From Rhabditoides inermis (Eukaryota > Nematoda > Chromadorea > Rhabditida > Rhabditidae): 64,000 nt of DNA. Position 1 is the first letter of the stretch. Each line of letters opens with the position of its first letter. Shown here in pieces: positions 54,647-64,000 of this stretch. A program made the position numbers and the translations under genes. The notes beneath the pieces were generated by a model. The model made no database searches. It saw only the letters and a program-made list of their open reading frames with translations, and was not told where the DNA came from. Location: assembly GCA_963966185.1 (NCBI GenBank), contig CAWZYM010000047.1, positions 62,001 to 126,000 of the forward strand, read 5' to 3'.

Positions 54647-56013
54647 ATGGTGTGGCGGAACGCGGTGAAAGTGGTGCTGGCTGCGGGCGAGGCTGTCGGC
54701 CGCGCCTTCACCCGCGCCGTCAAGGAGGAGATCAAGGGTGGGTTAGCGTTTATTATTTGTTAATTTCACTTGTATGGGTGTTAGTGCATGATATAGTATT
54801 AAGCGTCGCAGCAGGCAGCGCAGAGGCACGCTGCGTCGAGTGGCGGCGCGTCTTCGAGTGAGGACACTCGCGTGCACGGCAACACCAACGCCAAGCTCGG
54901 CATCTCCCTCCAGGCACGTTGACTTTTTTTTTAAAATTTGTTGTTCATCAAATTAAAGGGTGAAGTTGTTTCGATGTAAGTTGTAATTCACGTTTATCTT
55001 TTTTATTATTGTTATACCCTGTACTGTTCAACTTTGACATCAATGAATCACATTTAAAGGAGAGGAGTACGCAATGTAAAAATGAAATGACCAGCTGATG
55101 TCTCACGTCAAAACGATTTCTACAAAAGTCTCTAGGTCCGTGGCGGGACCAAGCTTGTATCTAAATTCCCATTGGAAACTCGTGCCAAGTTTGTACCTCA
55201 CCGCGAAAGAAGCGCCGATTTCCTGATTTTCAAGATGCTATTTCATTTTATATTACTTTTATATTAATTAGTAGAATTTTTATTTTTGATTCAATTTAAT
55301 CACCATATCAACATTGATTATGTCAACCTCGTGTTATTATTCCGTACACCTCTCCTTTAATGCATACATTCATCGTTTTCTGTAATGCTCTTTTCTAGGT
55401 GCGGTCAGTGTCTTCGGAATCAATTCCGAAGTGTTTCGAAGGGATCGCAAGGCATTCCGAAGTGTTCGGGAGTGTTCGGGGGTATTCCAAAGGAGGCAAT
55501 TCGGGAGTGTTCTGAGGGCGTTTCGCAAGGCAATTCCGAAGTGTTTCGGAGGCATTCGGGAGTGTTTTGAAGAGACTGACCGCAACTCTGAATGATATAG
55601 ACTGTATCTACGAGTTCTTTGTGACAGGGAGTAGTCTTTACCGTTTACCTATAGACTGTGAGGTATATTGTCGTCTGTTACATTTACACTGTATTTGCAG
55701 GAGTCCATCCAGATCTTGAACGTGCGCGAGCCGCTAGACGCTGAGCAAGTGAAAAAGAACTACGACCATCTGTTCGCCATCAACGACAAGACCAAGGGAG
55801 GCTCGTTCTACATACAGGCCAAGGTAAGGCGTGTACCTGTTGTTCCCTATTTTAGCTGTATGATTGTGTTAGGTGTACCGCGCGAAGGAGCGTGTGGATG
55901 AGGAGTTGAAGAGATTGGCTGGGGCCGAGTCTGCCGAGGAAGCCAAGCCCTCCTCGGCCGCCGCCCCTGAACTAGAGAAGGAGGAGAGGGAGAAGAAGAG
56001 GGAGAACCAGTGA
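54647..56013 (+). CDS. PAM16: Mitochondrial import motor subunit PAM16 (Magmas)
   Basis: Matrix-side J-like subunit of the TIM23 presequence-translocase motor; it pairs with PAM18 and restrains its stimulation of mtHsp70. Four exons: 54647 to about 54738, about 54819-54915, 55701-55823, 55874-56013. Family signatures are [14 protein letters not shown] (N-terminal helix), [35 protein letters not shown] (the degenerate J domain, with DKT in place of HPD), GSFYIQAK and [15 protein letters not shown]. The tail is charged (Ala/Glu/Lys-rich, ending EKKRENQ). The exon 2 donor appears to be GC (CCAG|GCACGT), because the protein join SLQ/ESIQ is exact there. The 785-bp intron 54916-55700 contains two inverted-repeat elements. 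Confidence 0.88.
55054..55360. mobile_element. TTAA-flanked MITE in a PAM16 intron
   Basis: A 299-bp element at 55058-55356 flanked by TTAA (55054-55057, 55357-55360). Terminal repeats are AGGAGAGGnGTACG. No coding capacity. The target site matches the element at 27249, but the ends differ beyond AGG, so it is probably a different family of the same type. Confidence 0.78.
55400..55584. mobile_element. Short inverted-repeat element in a PAM16 intron
   Basis: About 185 bp with terminal repeats TGCGGTCAGT(G)TCTTC, and an interior of repeated GGCATTCGGGAGTGTT / AATTCCGAAGTGTTTCG motifs. A shortened relative lies near 61697-61765 (CAGTCTCTTCGAAAG to GGGAAAACCGCAAC). No clear target-site duplication. 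Confidence 0.65.
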
Positions 56014-56393
56014 GACACTGCTCCCCACTCATAGTGTGTTCCATTACTTGTATGTGTGTTGTATTGTTCCCTCTGTAACAGAGCTAGTTTCACTATAGAA
56101 TAGTAGAGAATAGAGAGAGTCATTTATTAGGTGGAATTGTTATCGCTGCGGTGTGTTGTTTTCTCGTTCGCACTCTCCTCTGCCCGCTCAATTGATCAAT
56201 CACCCCTCCCCGACCATAAAGTGTTTTCAAATTGAAAGAACTTGTGTTGTGTTTCTCTCTGTTGCTGACTCACACGTTGCTATAACGTTATGCTTATGCA
56301 ATATCTCAATGTTCTCTGGTTCTACGATTGATTTCGTCAATGCGCCAATTGTTTGATGTGTGATATATCGATGTTGTATTTCTCTTGCTGTAG

Positions 56394-57269
56394 ATGTTCT
56401 CTGACGGTACGCTGCAGCTTCTGGATACGCAGAAGGAGGAGACGCCGTCCCTCGAGGTGGTCGACGGCCTCGCCGGCGTCCTTCTCGGAACAAACAAGTG
56501 TGCGTTCTGTTATATGTAATCTACATATAGCAAACATTTCTCAACTTCTGTCAAAAGACTCATAAGACATGGGAATGTGTATGTTCGTGTTGCAGGGTCT
56601 GACGATCTGTGTTCTCGTCTTCTGGCGGAGACAGTGTGGGCGGTCCTCCTGGAGGCGACTCGGTGTGATGTGCCCACTGACAGACTCGTACAACAGCTCT
56701 CCGCTCTTGCCAATCCCACACTCGCAGACAGAATCGCTGAGGTCTACCAGGTCGGCGCTGTTTTGGATGGATTGATTAACGTTTATGTGCTGTTGATTTG
56801 TGTATGGCGATTTGATTGAACTTTATGATTATTGTTGAATGTTGGAAGTAATGGTCAATAGGTGTACGTTGGTTGCAGAAGCGTGTGGACGCGGTGCGGG
56901 ACATGCTGTCGAGCAGTAGCTGGAAGGAGCCGGAACTGGTCGGCAGCACCTGGACAGTCGGCAAGGCCACACAGGTGGGAGAGGGAGGCAGGGAGGGTAC
57001 TCACCCGGGTGTGCTTGTCTAACCGCATGCCTGCAGTGTTCCCTGGGCGGCTCGGGAGGAGTGTCCGACTTGCACTGTTCCCTCCAGCTGGAGACGACCG
57101 AGCCGGGCCGCTGCGACGCCAAGAAACACTCGCTCACCCTCAACCTCCATCAGCTCATTGTCAGTTATCGATTGGCAGCTGATTGACGTCATTGATTGAT
57201 TGATTGCAGGATCTGCAATGGAAGGTTCGCGAGGCTCAGAACTCGATGGACAAGGCAGTGAAGAAGTGA
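56394..57269 (+). CDS. COMM-domain protein
   Basis: Likely subunit of the Commander complex (endosomal recycling, NF-kB/CRL regulation). The chosen start, MFSDGTLQLLDTQKEET, sits directly after a CTGTAG acceptor, so an upstream exon may exist; even so about 180 residues is the normal COMMD length. The N-terminal half is helical (LLAETVWAVLLEATRCDVPT, LVQQLSALANPTLADRIAEV). The C-terminal half fits a COMM domain: LVGSTWTVGKAT, LHCSLQLETTEP, SLTLNLHQLI and the final helix DLQWKVREAQNSMDKAVKK with its hydrophobic periodicity. Exons join at about 56491, 56598-56750, 56879-56974, 57037-57160 and 57210. AATAAA at 57483-57488. I cannot tell which COMMD paralogue this is. Confidence 0.72.
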
Positions 57270-57506
57270 GGCTTTGAGAGATAGATACCCTTTCCCGTGT
57301 TTATTCGTGTATCATACAGTACAGTATTCGAGAGACGACACTGAAACATGATTCAGTTGACAGAGATACGCGAGAGATATCACAAAAGCTGGTCACTTGT
57401 GCATACTTTCTTCCCCTACCCCCACTATGTTCATATTCAGTTATTTTCTACGCTACACATGGAACAAATGTAATAAGCATGTAATAAAGAGATTTTTGAA
57501 TGTGGA

Positions 57507-58091
57507 TCAGACGGCGTCCATACGTTGTGGGTCGATGTGGACTTTGAGGAACAGACAGTCATCCTGAATAAGAGGGTGGGGGATTAGAAGAGAGAGAGAG
57601 AGAGACGTACGTGTATGAATTGGTGCATGTGGTCTAGCTGGCACATCCTCTCTGCCCCGAACGCCGCGTTCCTGCCGGACACTGGCCTGTCCAGGTATGA
57701 TGACGAGTTCTTGCCCGGCACCGGCTGCACTTCGTACACCACGTCGTTCCGCTCACCCAACCGACTCTTCTCAAGCAACCACGCTGCACACTGAGCGATC
57801 GATATCGATTACCTGATCGATGAGTGTGAAGGTGACCTTGTGTAGGAATGGCCAGGGAAGTATGGCGTCAAAGTCTCCCTTCATGATGGTGACGTAACAT
57901 GAGAAGTACTGACCGCGCACTATAAAATTGAACGGGATGATACTATTTACGAGGAGTTATTACCGGGTCCGTTTCCGAAGAGACAGGCGGAGAGGACGAG
58001 TTTGTAGCCGTGGCGATTCGACATGAACGGAGCGGAGAAGACGGTGTTCCTAGAGTGCCAGTCTCTCTCTCTCTCTCCCTCCCTCTCTCTC

Positions 58092-58151
<60 letters not shown>

Positions 58152-58695
58152 TTTGCCCCACTCCTCGCTTCGTTCTGTTTCTGCATGACGTTTTCTATGC
58201 GCCACACGCACTGCGCCCCATAGATACGCTCCAGATTGGCGTTCTGGAAGGGAAGGAGATAGAGCGGGAGAGAGAGAAGGGTGGGAGAAAATGAGACAAT
58301 GGGATACCTTTTCCTGTAGTACTTCCATATCGCGCAGCAGGTTTTCCATGTTGAGTTGCATGTGCGCAAGGAGAGTCTGAAACGATGCCGTTGCCACGCC
58401 CCCTCAGACTCCGCCTTCTTCCACCTTGAGTTCGATGACGCCGTCGCAGAGGTATGTGAGGTGACGGATCGGCTCGTCTTTGATGTGCTGCTGCAGAACC
58501 TCGCGGCCGCCTGAGGAGACGAAGGAGAGGGTGGGGAGAGAGGGGGACAATATATTCTGTACCTCCGAACACGCATCCGAACTCTGAGAAGGGACACTCG
58601 TTTCCGGCGAGTTCACAGTTAGGAAGGTGGTCCATCATCTGAATTTCAGTATTTTACTCACGTTTCATGTTGAAACATTAGTAGATTCTCTCTCT

Positions 58696-58746
<51 letters not shown>

Positions 58747-59631
58747 ACCTGCTTCCTTGGCAATCCAGTGATTCCGCATTTGTTCGGACACTCGATCACT
58801 GCTTCCAGGCAGATCTGAAATGGAACAAGTGCAGACATATGTGTATGAGTTTCTCCTTCCGTACCTTCTTATGCATCTCCATTCCCTTCTTAGACACTGA
58901 CTGCTTGCAGAACTCGCACATAGCCGTGCTCTTCGAACACTCATCTCAAAGTACGGTATTGACTAGGTATACTGTAGACTAGAGTAGTTACCGTACCCCT
59001 GTGCTGCTCCTCGTTCTTCCTGCAGTATGTCTGCCCACATCCTCGCTGGCACACCACGTCCCGCCACTCGCAGCCCATCGCGTGCTCCTCAAACACACTC
59101 TCTTTCCCCTGCGTATCTCGCCCCCCCCCTTCCTTCTCCCCTCTCTGTCTCACTCTCCCACCTACCTGTAGTTCCACCAGCTTCCCCTGCCACACGCATC
59201 CATTGTCAGCGTAGGAACATTTCACACGAAGAGCCTGAATTGTAATTATAAACTATGATGCGTCGTGTCAATGTGGATGCTACCTGAATCTGTCTGGCGA
59301 CAGTCTTGTCCGGTTTGCAGTCGTCCACAGGGATGCTCGCCTCACACACCGGACAGCGGGTGCTGCACGAGTGGATATGGATGGATAGACAGAAGGGAGA
59401 GTGTTCGACTCACGTCTCTGCCTGGAGGCACTGCTCGCAGAACAAGTGTCCGCACGGCGAGCGCACCGGGCGTCGGAGTGCCTGCTCGCACAGAGGACAC
59501 GCCAGCGAGCGGTCCAGCGGGCTGGCATCGGATGGTTTGTTTCCCCGTGTACACACTCACTCGATGAATATGATGTCGACTGTGGTGTGGGTGGTGGGTG
59601 GGTAGGGGGAGTTGGCAGTGGGAGGCCGCAT
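57507..59631 (-). CDS. TRAF-family adaptor/E3 ligase (RING, TRAF zinc fingers, MATH)
   Basis: Signalling adaptor of the TNF-receptor-associated factor family. Fourteen or so exons on the minus strand. The RING begins in DPLDRSLACPLCEQALRRPV and continues SPCGHLFCEQCL (about 59530-59415), then RCPVCEASIPVDDCKPD. TRAF-type zinc fingers follow: VKCSYADNGCVWQG, GCEWRDVVCQRGCGQTYC (about 59000-59080), ECSKSTAMCEFCKQSV, VIECPNKCG, CELAGNECPFSEFGC (58565-58610). A short coiled coil (LLAHMQLNMENLLRDMEVLQ) precedes a MATH domain with VWRIENVMQKQNEARSGAK (58152-58210), FMSNRHGYKLVLSACLFGNG, GDFDAILPWPFLHKVTFTLI, and a final DDCLFLKVHIDPQRMDAV. The start is uncertain: I use ATG 59629-59631, but the frame stays open to an ATG at 59803-59805. 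Confidence 0.88.
58064..58149 (-). repeat. (CT)n in a TRAF intron, GA on the sense strand
   Basis: On the TRAF sense strand the donor GTAAGAGAGAG after the EARSGAK codons leads directly into (GA)n. A similar run in the same polarity lies at about 58687-58743, next to the donor GTAGCGAGAG. Confidence 0.88.
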
Positions 59632-59957
59632 GACTCGAATGAGAGAAGGGAACAGTCGGCAGGCCGCCGTCGGAATGCGATTGCTATGGAGAGGGACGTG
59701 GATCGCGTATCCATCCGCCATCCACTCGGACGGGGGCGCGTCGTTATGGAGGAGCTGGTGGTTGCAGTGGCCAGGGAGACGGCCACTCCCGCCAATCAAG
59801 TCCACCTCGTACTCTCAACACGTCACAGCCATCATATCATACAGACAACAACACAAACACAACAAGGGTTATGTAATATGGTTTCTAATTCCGTACTCGC
59901 GTAAACATTGCACATTCGGTATAGATAGTATTTGATGGAACAGTAATATGTATTATC

Positions 59958-61493
59958 ACACGATCCGCGTAAGAATCGGACGAATTTCGGTCAGGTGGGA
60001 CCTAGGAGCTAAGTGCGCGGTTATAGGAGTTTTCAAGGGTGCTCTACAAGGTAGTATAGGTGATTTTGTCCCAATATGCAAATTTGGTCAGTTAAGGGAC
60101 CATGACCTCAAATCAGTCAGTTTTTGTCCAAAACTATTTTTGAAAGGCTTGTTCGATTTGTCTTGATATTATAAGACTTTTTGTACATAAACATTTTTTT
60201 CATATAACAAAAAAGAAAAAAAGTTATGATCAAATTTTTTTTTAAAAATTTCATATTTTTTTTGAGATCTTTTCGCCTCGATACAACAAAAACGACCAAC
60301 ACCATTCAATTTTACGCGTTTAATCAAATTACTATGATTTTTTTTCGTGAAAATCTGGTGTTGCCTTTTCTTCCATCCAGAGCGATGAAAATGACACGAA
60401 ATAAAAATTTTGCGTTTTACCGCCATTTTTCATATCTTCCAATCCGAAATAACAAAAATCACTTTTATATTCGGATTTTGCACCTTTGAATTAGTTGAAT
60501 TATAGTTGTTTTTAGGCAAATCTGATGTTGCCTTTGTGTTCATCCGTGATGTTGAAAATGGCCTAACTATCAATCGCAAAATTTCATGATAACGCCAGAA
60601 GGCAACACTAAATTTGTATAAAAACAATTACGTAGACTAATAAAAAGGTGCAGAATCCGAATATGTAAGTGGTTTTTGTTATTTCAGAAGGATAGAATTT
60701 AAAAGTGACATAAAAACGCGAGTTTTCACATTTGAGCCACTTTCATCGCCTTAAATGAGCGAAAAGGCAACACCGGATTTGGCTATAAACCAACACATAT
60801 ACTATTCAAAAGGTGTAGAATCCGAATATAGTAGTGATTTTTGTTGTATTGGAACGAAAGACTTGGAAAATGGCGGGAAAAAGCAAAGTTTTGATTTCGG
60901 GCCATTTTCATCGCTCTGGATGGAAGAAAAGGCAACATCGGATTTGGCTATAAACCAAAACTAATACTAACTAAAAAATGTAGAATCCGAATATAGTAGT
61001 GGTTTCTGTTGTTTCGAAACGAAAGACTTGGAAAATGGCGGTAAAACGCAAAATTTTTATTTCGTGCCATTTTCAGCGCTCTGGATGGAAGAAAAGGCAA
61101 CACCAGATTTTCACGAAAAAAATCATAGTAATTTGATCGAACGCGTAGAACTGAATGGTGTTGGTCGTTTTTGTTGTATCGAGGCGAAAAGATCTCAAAA
61201 AAAATATGAAATTTTTTAAAAAAATTTTTTGATCATTACTTTTTTCTTTTTTGTTTTCTGAAAAAAATGTTTATGTACAAAAAGTCTTATATTATCAAGA
61301 CAAATCGAACAAGCCTTTCAAAAATAGTTTTGGACAAAAACTGACTGATTTGAGGTCATGGTCCCCTAACTGACCAAATTTGCATATTGGGACAAAATCA
61401 CCTATACTACCTTGTAGAGCACCCTTGAAAACCCCTGTAACCGCGCACTAAGTTCCTAGGTCCCACCTCGTCCGATTCTTACGCGGATCGTGT
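59958..61493. mobile_element. Foldback element with long repeat-structured arms
   Basis: About 1.54 kb. The ends are inverted copies, ACACGATCCGCGTAAGAATC at the left, with arms of about 480 bp (59958-60440 versus about 61015-61493). Internally, about 165-170-bp units (marker AAGGCAACA, then GGATTTGGCTATAAACCAA and TAGAATCCGAATATAGTAGT) repeat in tandem at about 60700, 60868 and 61036, with inverted relatives at about 60430-60640. There is no transposase. I found no certain target-site duplication. TTTGATGGAA occurs at 59932-59941 and next to the right end, but it also repeats locally there. Confidence 0.8.
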
Positions 61494-61831
61494 TTGATGG
61501 AAAACAAATTTGATGGAAAACAAACCTGCTCGATGAAAAGCTCATTTGAATTTCTCAGATTTCATTTGACTTGAGGAATGATTGGAAGATTTGCATGTGT
61601 CTGTGTGTGATGTTGGCGCAGTTTCGGTGGCGCGGCGAGTGAGCGAGTCACACATCGACTCGGTCCTGCCACCGCGCGGCTCACTTCTCTACAGCTACGG
61701 GCAGTCTCTTCGAAAGCATGCCCCAAGTGCCCAAGTGTACGGGAGTGTTCGGGAAAACCGCAACTAAAGACAGAGAAAGAGAGAGAGGGGGAAGAGGGGA
61801 GAGGGAGAGAGAAATCCGTCCACCTCCAGGG
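61494..61831. other. Region between the foldback element and the next gene
   Basis: Contains a truncated relative (about 61697-61765) of the short inverted-repeat element at 55400, followed by a GA-rich stretch (61766-61815). No gene recognised; probably the 5' flank or 5' UTR of the following gene. Confidence 0.5.
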
Positions 61832-61942
61832 ATGTGGTTGTTACTGTACGCGGCTCTCGCGCTGTCTCTCGCCACACACGCGATGGCCTCTTGCGGAAGC
61901 TGCGAGGATCACAAAAGGAAGATGCGAAACAGGAAGATGGTG

Positions 61943-61982
<40 letters not shown>

Positions 61983-62581
61983 CCCTCTCTCTTAGAAGAA
62001 GAACGCCAAGAAGATCTCTAAGAACACCAAGGACGTTCCGGCCAAGGAGAAGAAGCCTAAGAAGAAGCCTCTTCCCCCGCCTGTCGTCACCCCCCTCACC
62101 CCGCCCTATGTGCCTGTCAAACCGCCGCCCATGGTAAGGTATACTGTAGCTACAATAACAATTCGGCTATACGGTAGCTACAATAACCTACCGTATGCCT
62201 AGGAGGTGAAAACGGCCGAGTTGGCTGTGCCGCCGGTGCCCCTGCCTCTTCCGCCCCCGTCGCCACCCAAGCCCCCGCCACCACCGCCAGTCGAGGAGAA
62301 GGTGGGCATCGATCGACAATCGATCGACAATCGATCGACAATCGATCGACAATCGATCGACAATCGATCGACAATCGATCGACAACAGATCGGTAATCGA
62401 TTTGTTTTTGTCTCACTCAAGTCAAGTAGCACATTAGATGGATAATGTATCTGTGTAACTGCAGGACACTCGTTCGGAAGAGGAAAGGCGCGCTCGGATG
62501 ATCAGGGAGGCGATCGCGTGTAGGGACTATGCTGATGAGATCTACGCCAAGCACAGGGACCTCTTCGATCTGCTGCTCTAG
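61832..62581 (+). CDS. Small Lys/Pro-rich protein with signal-like N-terminus, unrecognised
   Basis: Four exons (61832 to about 61938, about 61996-62133, about 62204-62302, about 62465-62581) give about 150 residues. MWLLLYAALALSLATHAMA looks like a signal peptide. CGSCEDHKRKMRNRKM follows, then a lysine-rich block (KKNAKKISKNTKDVPAKEKK), a proline-rich block (LPLPPPSPPKPPPPPPVEEK) and a charged helical C-terminus (EERRARMIREAIACRDYADE, then IYAKHRDLFDLLL). All joins are in phase with good splice signals. A secreted or lumenal protein is inferred only from the N-terminus; I recognise no family. Confidence 0.6.
62308..62389 (+). repeat. 11-bp tandem repeat, ATCGATCGACA
   Basis: Seven copies in an intron of the Lys/Pro-rich gene. 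Each unit contains the self-complementary ATCGAT/TCGATCGA, so the array can form multiple small hairpins. Confidence 0.9.
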
Positions 62582-62929
62582 CAAGCCACGCCCACTCAGA
62601 CCCCGCCCCCATCGAGAGCACAGTATCTTAGACATTGCACTATTGTAAACTCGCGTTATCACTTAATTTAGACGGTAGATAGGATAGTGGAAGTTGGAAG
62701 TTATTTGGATAAAGATATTCGGAAAACTTGTATTGGCTCATTAACTTGTATTGGCTCATTACCGTGAACGAGGGGATTCCATATACCACTTTGCTTTAGG
62801 GTCATGTGAAAATCTTAGCAAAGTAGAGATATGAACGCCAAGAAAAATCTGCGTTGCATTTCATTCAGTATACTGCAGTTTAGACATAAACAAGCAGGCT
62901 CTCAAAACTGTTCCTGCTACAAAAATAGT

Positions 62930-63108
62930 ATCTTGTATCACTAGAAAATAAAGTACACTCGTTTCATTCCTATACAAATCGAACACGTTACATTGGTACA
63001 GAGAGCCTGTTTGCACATGTCTCAATTGAAATCATTTCCCTTTGTTCAGTTGGGACAATCAGTACAAGCCAACTACTTTTACTTGGAAGTACTTTTAAAA
63101 GATAATAA
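62930..63108. repeat. Dispersed repeat, copy C (inverse orientation)
   Basis: Reverse-complement relative of the segment at 28582-28763: shares GTACCAATG, GACATGT-CAATTGA and the AAGCCAACTACTTTTACTTG core. No 42-bp minisatellite accompanies this copy. From the preceding stop (62581) to 62930 I see nothing recognisable. Confidence 0.75.
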
Positions 63109-63110
63109 CT

Positions 63111-63302
63111 ATGTTACATCAATATCGAGAACCCCGATCCCCGAATCGCTTGAGAGCGCTCCTTACGCAAAACGAAAAACAAATACGTCTCCTTTTGCAG
63201 TCTGTCCCCGGAGGCTGCTCGCCTGTCTCGCAGGAGCAGATCTCGACTGCGGTCGGGGAATCCTCCATCGACATGGATGAGTGCACCACCTGGGCACACT
63301 AA
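63111..63302 (+). CDS. Possible terminal exon, unrecognised
   Basis: An open stretch ending GESSIDMDECTTWAH, with an acceptor-like CCTTTTGCAG just before TCTGTCCCC (about 63201) and a polyadenylation signal AATAAA downstream (63544-63549). It directly abuts a dispersed repeat, so the upstream part may be chance. No family resemblance; this could be the last exon of an unseen gene or noise. Confidence 0.25.
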   Translation: MLHQYREPRSPNRLRALLTQNEKQIRLLLQSVPGGCSPVSQEQISTAVGESSIDMDECTTWAH

Positions 63303-63805
63303 ACTGGATTTCCTCAACGGCTACTCGTGCTCTTTCAAAATTCAAGAATGCTCTCTATCACTCACCTATCCGAAATATATAAAAAAAACTCATTGGATAT
63401 TCCAAACATCTTATCAATCAATCGTTTATTCGAACCAGTGACCTAAGGATTTATTCGAACCAGTGACCTTATCAACATTATATTATATGTTACTCTTTAT
63501 CTCTATCTCACTCTCACTCTCACTGTTTCGGATTATAACATCTAATAAAGCACCATGTTAATTTGTAATGTGTGTTTGTGTTTTTTTTGTATGCAGAAGA
63601 TCGAGAAAAAACACATACCATCTTCTCATGTTCACTATTATCTCTTCTCTTTTTTTTTACAAATTTATCAACAAATTTATATAATTATGTTCTACATATA
63701 CTGAAACACAGAAGTTGTTAACCGTCATTTAATAATATTAAATGCATTAATGATTACAATTCAGTTATATAGTATGCAAATTACAGTTAGTAACAATCAG
63801 ACATT
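63303..63805. other. AT-rich intergenic region
   Basis: About 500 bp, AT-rich, with a direct repeat of TTATTCGAACCAGTGACCT (63426-63470) and an AATAAA at 63544. No gene recognised. Confidence 0.5.
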
Positions 63806-64000
63806 CTACTCGATCCCCCACCGCCGCCTCTCGGCCGCAATCAGAGCATTGGAGTCGCGAAGCTCCTGAAAAAGGAGGAAATAGAATCACATTTTTGTTC
63901 TAATCCCACTGCATATCAGCACAACAACTGATCAATGCTCCTGCAAAGAGAGCAGGCAACGTACGATGGCGTGTGCGAAGTGTGCACTCAGTCCGTCTAG
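63806..64000 (-). CDS. 3' end of a gene running off the window, unrecognised
   Basis: Two minus-strand exons can be seen. One (about 63965-64000) encodes LDGLSAHFAHAI and is followed by a GTACGT donor. The last encodes ELRDSNALIAAERRRWGIE with stop at 63806-63808, preceded by a TTTTTCAG acceptor. The phase is consistent. Too little is present to name the protein. Confidence 0.5.

Noticed and set aside
57507..59805. TRAF start at the distal ATG (59803-59805)
   Set aside because: The frame is open, but the extra 58 residues show no domain features. I prefer the proximal ATG and note the alternative.

Overview
This is a gene-dense stretch of an animal (metazoan) nuclear genome. The coding sequence is broken by many small introns, mostly 40-110 bp and GT-AG. 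The recognisable genes are animal-type: a Dachsous-like giant cadherin, a TRAF adaptor, an ankyrin/SOCS-box protein, TMEM131, OSCP1, a COMM-domain protein, PAM16, ALG6 and a phospholipase B-like protein. There is no operon structure, no bacterial ribosome-binding site and no prophage. Compact introns full of (GA)n/(CT)n microsatellites, plus abundant short inverted-repeat transposons, suggest a small-genome invertebrate. I cannot name the phylum from the sequence.

Layout. 1-5.3 kb: the 3' part of a phospholipase B-like gene (+), an acyl-CoA-binding-domain gene (-) that meets it tail to tail, and a small one-membrane-segment protein (+). 6.9-26.1 kb: one very large cadherin gene (+). Its 4.1-kb intron contains a complete OSCP1 gene on the opposite strand, and another intron is an apparently perfect 2.16-kb (GACA)n array. 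26.3-29 kb: a Tc1-like element with a TTAA-type element inserted in one arm, then a 42-bp minisatellite. 29.2-32.0 kb: ALG6 (-). 32.1-33.1 kb: a foldback/Mutator-like element. 34.8-42.8 kb: TMEM131 (+). 44.4-53.4 kb: an ankyrin/SOCS-box gene (+), split by a 5.2-kb, almost T-free 15-bp minisatellite. 53.8-57.3 kb: a small coiled-coil protein, PAM16 and a COMM-domain protein (all +). 57.5-59.6 kb: a TRAF gene (-). 60-61.5 kb: a second foldback element. 61.8-62.6 kb: a small Lys/Pro-rich protein with a signal-like N-terminus. The window ends in a minus-strand gene that runs off the edge.

The genes do not form one pathway. Loose themes are the secretory pathway (ALG6 for N-glycan precursor, TMEM131 for cargo/collagen export, cadherin and phospholipase B-like as secretory clients) and ubiquitin signalling (TRAF, ASB). 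The most unusual content is non-coding. Intronic microsatellites mostly follow splice-site polarity, two introns have grown to 2.2 and 5.2 kb almost wholly from tandem repeats, and at least seven inverted-repeat elements are present, several with readable target-site duplications. I found no convincing new enzymatic or defence system.

Exon joins were made by eye from splice signals and expected protein families, so internal boundaries are approximate unless stated.
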